DNA from: Bacteroides sp. UBA939
GTDB taxonomy: Bacteria > Bacteroidota > Bacteroidia > Bacteroidales > Bacteroidaceae
Direction: 5' to 3'
Length of the DNA: 9,334 nt
NCBI RefSeq assembly: GCF_002293435.1
Contig: NZ_DBDF01000108.1
Span: 1-9,334, forward strand
Position numbers and translations under genes: made by a program. Of the stretch, positions 6,331 through 9,334 are shown piece by piece (within the stretch, counting starts at the first letter, position 1; each line of letters begins with the position of its first letter). The notes below the pieces were generated by a model, which did not search any database, was not told the origin of the DNA, and worked only from the letters and a program-made list of their open reading frames with translations.

Positions 6331-9030
6331 TTATTTTATTGTTACGTAACGAAAGTCATGTTTATCTGCTTCCGGAAGAACCGGAGCCTCCAGACGATTA
6401 TCTACAATACGATCCCAGTACTGGCTCAAATCCAAAGTTTTACCTTCTTCGACCACAAATTCATTTATCTCTGTTTCCCTCTTCTCTGATGTAGAAAGTC
6501 CGGCGGGTTCTGATATTACTTTATTGAAACTAATCCGTTCTTTACTATACTTCTTCGTTATCTTGAGGGTGATAGACTTCTTTTGGGGGTCAGCAACTAC
6601 AACTCCCCAAAAATTTGGATAGAACAGAGGAATATTAATTGTTTTATCACTGGTCACAATAGGAGCCAGACGTAACTCTTTCCGGGGGATATTAATACCG
6701 GCACCTGCCAATACGTCTGTAGAGAACCAAGTCACCGGCGCTGTCATATAGGTAATATCACTGGGATTCCACAAGTTTTGTGTCCATGTCCAGCCTTTAC
6801 GCAAATGTACCAGTTGGATGTGCTTCATGATATCCATTGCATCTTCATAAAATCCAGCCTGCATGCCTGCCAAAGCTGTATAACTTTCCAGATAGAAAGG
6901 CCAGCACTGTGAACCTTTATTGTCAATACCCCGATTCAGATTGATATCCCACACCTTGTTAGCATAATAATCGGGTGATTTGGAAAGTGAAATCTTGCAT
7001 TGCGATACAACAGATGCTTTTACAATATCCATGGGGTAAATATCGCCCCATCCACAATAGCGACTCAGGAACTGACCGGCCAACTGACCTGTAAACAGTA
7101 CATTATCGAGTCTTTTAGAACCGTCCGGTTCACAACCATAGGCAAAGAATCTTCCGTTCCACAACTTCGCAAGAGCTTCTTTCTGCGATGCTGCAAACCA
7201 TTTTTGTGACAGTTCTATTATTCTTTCATTTCCTACAGCTTTTCCTATTGCTTCATAAGCTTTCAAAGTTGTCAGCCACACTCCCGCATAATAAGAATAT
7301 AAAGGAGGGTGCACAAAGTCATCATAAGTAGTAGGGCCAACAGGAATGGTGCTACCTTCGGGTGCCCGGCTATATAAAAAAGCCATCGCTCTATTTATAT
7401 CCGTCAGGTGGCTTTTCAGATATTCAATATCCCCTGTCTGCTCATAGTCCTTAACAAGTTGTATGATCCAGCCCGAAGAATTATCCAGCATCCAGCCTTT
7501 TTCTGTCGGTACACGTCCACCTACGCTACCCATACCTACATAATAATGCCCGATAAAATGGAGTATATATCCTTCCGGATCCATTGAACCCGCAAAGATG
7601 TCCATCTCCGAACGATCTAACTGAGTAAAGAACTTCTGATAGAAAGGATGCGAACTCAGGCGTTGGTCCATTGTTCCGGCAAAGCCGCCCATAGCTCCTT
7701 CATTTACCATCACGTCTCCCCCTTTGGTTAGTACCATATTAGTGTAAATAACGTACCCACTATTAATCAGTTTAAATTTATACCAACCGGGAAGAGAACT
7801 ATCAAGAACAGGTTTCTGCCATTCTGTAGTTTGCTGGGCAATTCTCGCCCTGTTAGATGTGGCATAGCGTAGCATCGTTCCCATATTACTGAAGTAATTA
7901 TGGTAGAATTTATTATAGTCGGCTCCGCATGGCCAATAACTTCCAATAGAAGCTACCGTTGCATCAATATGAAGTTCCGGAGCATACCATGCCAACATAA
8001 AACGAATTGTTTTCTTCTGTCCCGCTTTCAATTGGGTTTTAACAGCCAATACTGATGCGGAAGAAGACTGCGCCTGTTCCGTTAATACAGTCTTTGCCGG
8101 TGATGAAATGAATTCACCATTTGACCTGAACTGTTCCCAAGCATCACCGTCCGTATGGCAGGCTGGAAGGTAGGATATGTTTTTTTCTCCTTCCACAGCA
8201 ATCACAACCTGATTCACATAATTCTGGAAAGTCAGTTTACGAGGTTGCAGACTATCCGCTGCATATTGTATCAGACCTTTCAGATTATCTAACTGATAAG
8301 GTTCTACATACGTTTTTGCTTTCTCACGCAATGGCCAGTTCTCTCCATTATTCAGATTGGCTCTTCCTTCACTCAGCAATTGTCCATTATCAAATCCTTT
8401 CAAACTTTTCGGGTCTTTGAACATTCCGATAAAATCTTCCCAAGAGAAAGCCAACGATGCTTCCATATCTTCCTGAGATACTAAATCGACCTCAAACCAC
8501 ACGACAGGCAAAGAAGAGTCTTTCACATTGTGCGGAACCAATCCGGAATAAGCACGGATAACGGGGACTACTTTCAGGTTATTACCCTCATAACTTAACT
8601 CGGCAGTCGGAAACAATCCTTTATATTGAGTATGTTGCACTCCTTTCATCCCACACAAAGTGGCATTGTCTCTAACTAAACGGAGTGCTTCCTTTTCACT
8701 CCCTTTTCGTGTCCATAGAGAAAAGAAGGAATATTCCGAGCGTTTGATAGGAGTATGAATATTATTAATTCCTATTCTTGTGAATCTACCACTCGGAGCA
8801 AAATTAATATAGCCAACTCCAATACCTCCTAAAGGGACTCCACTTACATCCTCGTGATCTTTTAACGAGAGGTAATCATAATTGGTTTTTCCACCTAATA
8901 TTCCATTTTGAATGCTGAATTTGGTATTAGCCTCTTCGACACCATAATTGTTCTGATTTTCTTCTTGCCCATGCAGTGCAAACGCTCCTGCAAGACAAAA
9001 GGCCAAAGAGACAAAGGTTCTTTTATTCAT
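6331..9030 (-). CDS. Secreted GH116-type glycoside hydrolase
   Basis: From the chosen ATG at 9030 this is an 899-residue protein. MNKRTFVSLAFCLAGAFALHG is a signal peptide, probably cut before Gln22. No lipobox is present, so a periplasmic enzyme is expected. The N-terminal GH116 beta-sandwich begins with VPLGGIGVGYINF (65-77). The alpha-helical catalytic domain spans roughly 380-780, and a small beta domain closes the protein. From memory of human GBA2 and TxGH116, NEG (Glu444) fits the nucleophile and TTYD (Asp570) the acid/base. Asp455 lies 11 residues after Glu444, as in both references. The segment WIIQLVKDYEQTGD (521-534) also aligns well. Residues contacting glucose in TxGH116 appear altered, so the specificity (glucoside, xyloside, hexosaminide, glycolipid) is open. 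The reading frame extends upstream only through a TTG at 9099 that overlaps the promoter, so 9030 is preferred. Confidence 0.85.
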   Translation of the reverse strand: MNKRTFVSLAFCLAGAFALHGQEENQNNYGVEEANTKFSIQNGILGGKTNYDYLSLKDHEDVSGVPLGGIGVGYINFAPSGRFTRIGINNIHTPIKRSEYSFFSLWTRKGSEKEALRLVRDNATLCGMKGVQHTQYKGLFPTAELSYEGNNLKVVPVIRAYSGLVPHNVKDSSLPVVWFEVDLVSQEDMEASLAFSWEDFIGMFKDPKSLKGFDNGQLLSEGRANLNNGENWPLREKAKTYVEPYQLDNLKGLIQYAADSLQPRKLTFQNYVNQVVIAVEGEKNISYLPACHTDGDAWEQFRSNGEFISSPAKTVLTEQAQSSSASVLAVKTQLKAGQKKTIRFMLAWYAPELHIDATVASIGSYWPCGADYNKFYHNYFSNMGTMLRYATSNRARIAQQTTEWQKPVLDSSLPGWYKFKLINSGYVIYTNMVLTKGGDVMVNEGAMGGFAGTMDQRLSSHPFYQKFFTQLDRSEMDIFAGSMDPEGYILHFIGHYYVGMGSVGGRVPTEKGWMLDNSSGWIIQLVKDYEQTGDIEYLKSHLTDINRAMAFLYSRAPEGSTIPVGPTTYDDFVHPPLYSYYAGVWLTTLKAYEAIGKAVGNERIIELSQKWFAASQKEALAKLWNGRFFAYGCEPDGSKRLDNVLFTGQLAGQFLSRYCGWGDIYPMDIVKASVVSQCKISLSKSPDYYANKVWDINLNRGIDNKGSQCWPFYLESYTALAGMQAGFYEDAMDIMKHIQLVHLRKGWTWTQNLWNPSDITYMTAPVTWFSTDVLAGAGINIPRKELRLAPIVTSDKTINIPLFYPNFWGVVVADPQKKSITLKITKKYSKERISFNKVISEPAGLSTSEKRETEINEFVVEEGKTLDLSQYWDRIVDNRLEAPVLPEADKHDFRYVTIK

Positions 9031-9096
9031 ACTTGTATTTTTAAAGATTAATAATAGAGCTTGGAATCTATTTCTGCTTTCGTTATCGTTCGAAGA

Positions 9097-9104
9097 CAAA
9101 AATA
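9097..9104 (-). promoter_or_regulatory. Bacteroides-type -7 promoter box of the operon
   Basis: On the minus strand the sequence is TATTTTTG, a full match to the Bacteroides primary-sigma -7 consensus TAnnTTTG. It would place the transcription start near 9093 and give a leader of about 60 bases before the ATG at 9030. About 20 bases upstream, where a TTTG -33 element should be, there is none; the nearest partial match is ATTG at 9120-9123, closer than the usual spacing. A good -7 with a poor -33 fits a promoter that needs an activator. Confidence 0.6.
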
Positions 9105-9126
9105 GGCGCTGATAGATTACAATAGC

Positions 9127-9169
9127 GGTTACATTAAGGTTAATTGGAGGTTAATTCTACAGGTTAGTT
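9127..9169. promoter_or_regulatory. Four GGTTA-type direct repeats, candidate activator site
   Basis: On the plus strand GGTTACATT (9127), GGTTAATT (9138), GGTTAATT (9149) and GGTTAGTT (9162) lie 11, 11 and 13 bases apart. The two middle ones are identical over nine bases (AGGTTAATT). They start where the missing -33 element of the hydrolase promoter would be and extend upstream. This is a typical place for an activator of a PUL, such as a hybrid two-component or SusR-like regulator. Which regulator binds is unknown, and none is encoded in the window. The repeats are seen; the function is inferred. Confidence 0.5.
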
Positions 9170-9285
9170 TATTAATTATCCGATTAATTAAGGGAAATAT
9201 GTGTTTTAAACCTAAAGCTACAGGTACAAAGAAGACTGTCTCAAAATATAGAGACTTAAGTAGCTGTTCATAATTAGTTTATACT

Positions 9286-9334
9286 ATGAATGATAATATA
9301 GCGAAACGGAATCTCAATCCGGTTGCTGCGCAAT
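9286..9334 (+). CDS. Possible 5' end of a divergent gene (cut by window edge)
   Basis: An ATG at 9286 opens a plus-strand frame that stays open for the 16 codons to the window end, reading MNDNIAKRNLNPVAAQ. It is preceded by AT-rich sequence (TAATTAGTTTATACT), usual for Bacteroides starts. The composition looks protein-like, but 49 bases are far too few to identify a family or to be sure the gene is real. If real, it is divergent from the PUL operon and shares a 255-base intergenic region with it. No clear TAnnTTTG box is seen on the plus strand in front of it. Confidence 0.35.
   Translation, partial: MNDNIAKRNLNPVAAQ

Noticed and set aside
6341..6350. Perfect 10-base palindrome GTTACGTAAC
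   Set aside because: It lies within the last codons of the hydrolase gene (encoding part of RYVT) and is short enough to be chance.
9231..9256. GACTGTCTCAAAA-like sequence with GTCTC/GAGAC flanks, suggestive of an insertion-sequence end or a terminator
   Set aside because: It resembles ends I associate with Bacteroides insertion sequences, but there is no transposase, second terminal repeat or target duplication in view. The 5-bp stem with an 8-base loop is too weak to call a terminator.

Overview
The window looks like part of a Bacteroides-type (Bacteroidota) chromosome. It carries a susC/susD pair, lipoprotein signals typical of the phylum, AT-rich translation starts without a strong Shine-Dalgarno, and a TAnnTTTG-type -7 promoter box. 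Most of it is one polysaccharide-utilisation locus (PUL) transcribed on the minus strand. In transcription order the genes are: a secreted GH116-type glycoside hydrolase (6331-9030), a SusC-like TonB-dependent transporter (3049-6192), a SusD-like surface lipoprotein (1100-3031) and a DUF3823-type lipoprotein (333-1079).

The last three genes are 17 and 20 bases apart. The hydrolase is separated from susC by 138 bases that hold a bulged hairpin and no recognisable promoter, so all four genes are probably one operon. The only convincing promoter lies in front of the hydrolase (-7 box at 9097-9104). It has no good -33 element. Just upstream are four GGTTA-type direct repeats (9127-9169), mostly one helical turn apart, which look like an activator site. 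No regulator gene lies in the window.

The expected scheme is that SusD and the DUF3823 protein bind a glycan or glycoconjugate at the cell surface, SusC imports it, and the hydrolase cleaves it in the periplasm. The hydrolase keeps the GH116 catalytic Glu and Asp with family-like local spacing. Several residues that bind glucose in characterised members appear replaced, so the substrate is uncertain and may not be a plain beta-glucoside.

The 332 bases downstream of the operon have no gene but are dense in repeats: a 22-base-period array of palindromic units that folds into a 38-bp-arm hairpin (1-116), an independent 17-position stem-loop (155-194), and three copies of a CCTGTATTATTCAT repeat (226-332), the last touching the DUF3823 stop codon. 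At the right edge (9286-9334) a divergent plus-strand reading frame may begin, but only 16 codons are visible.
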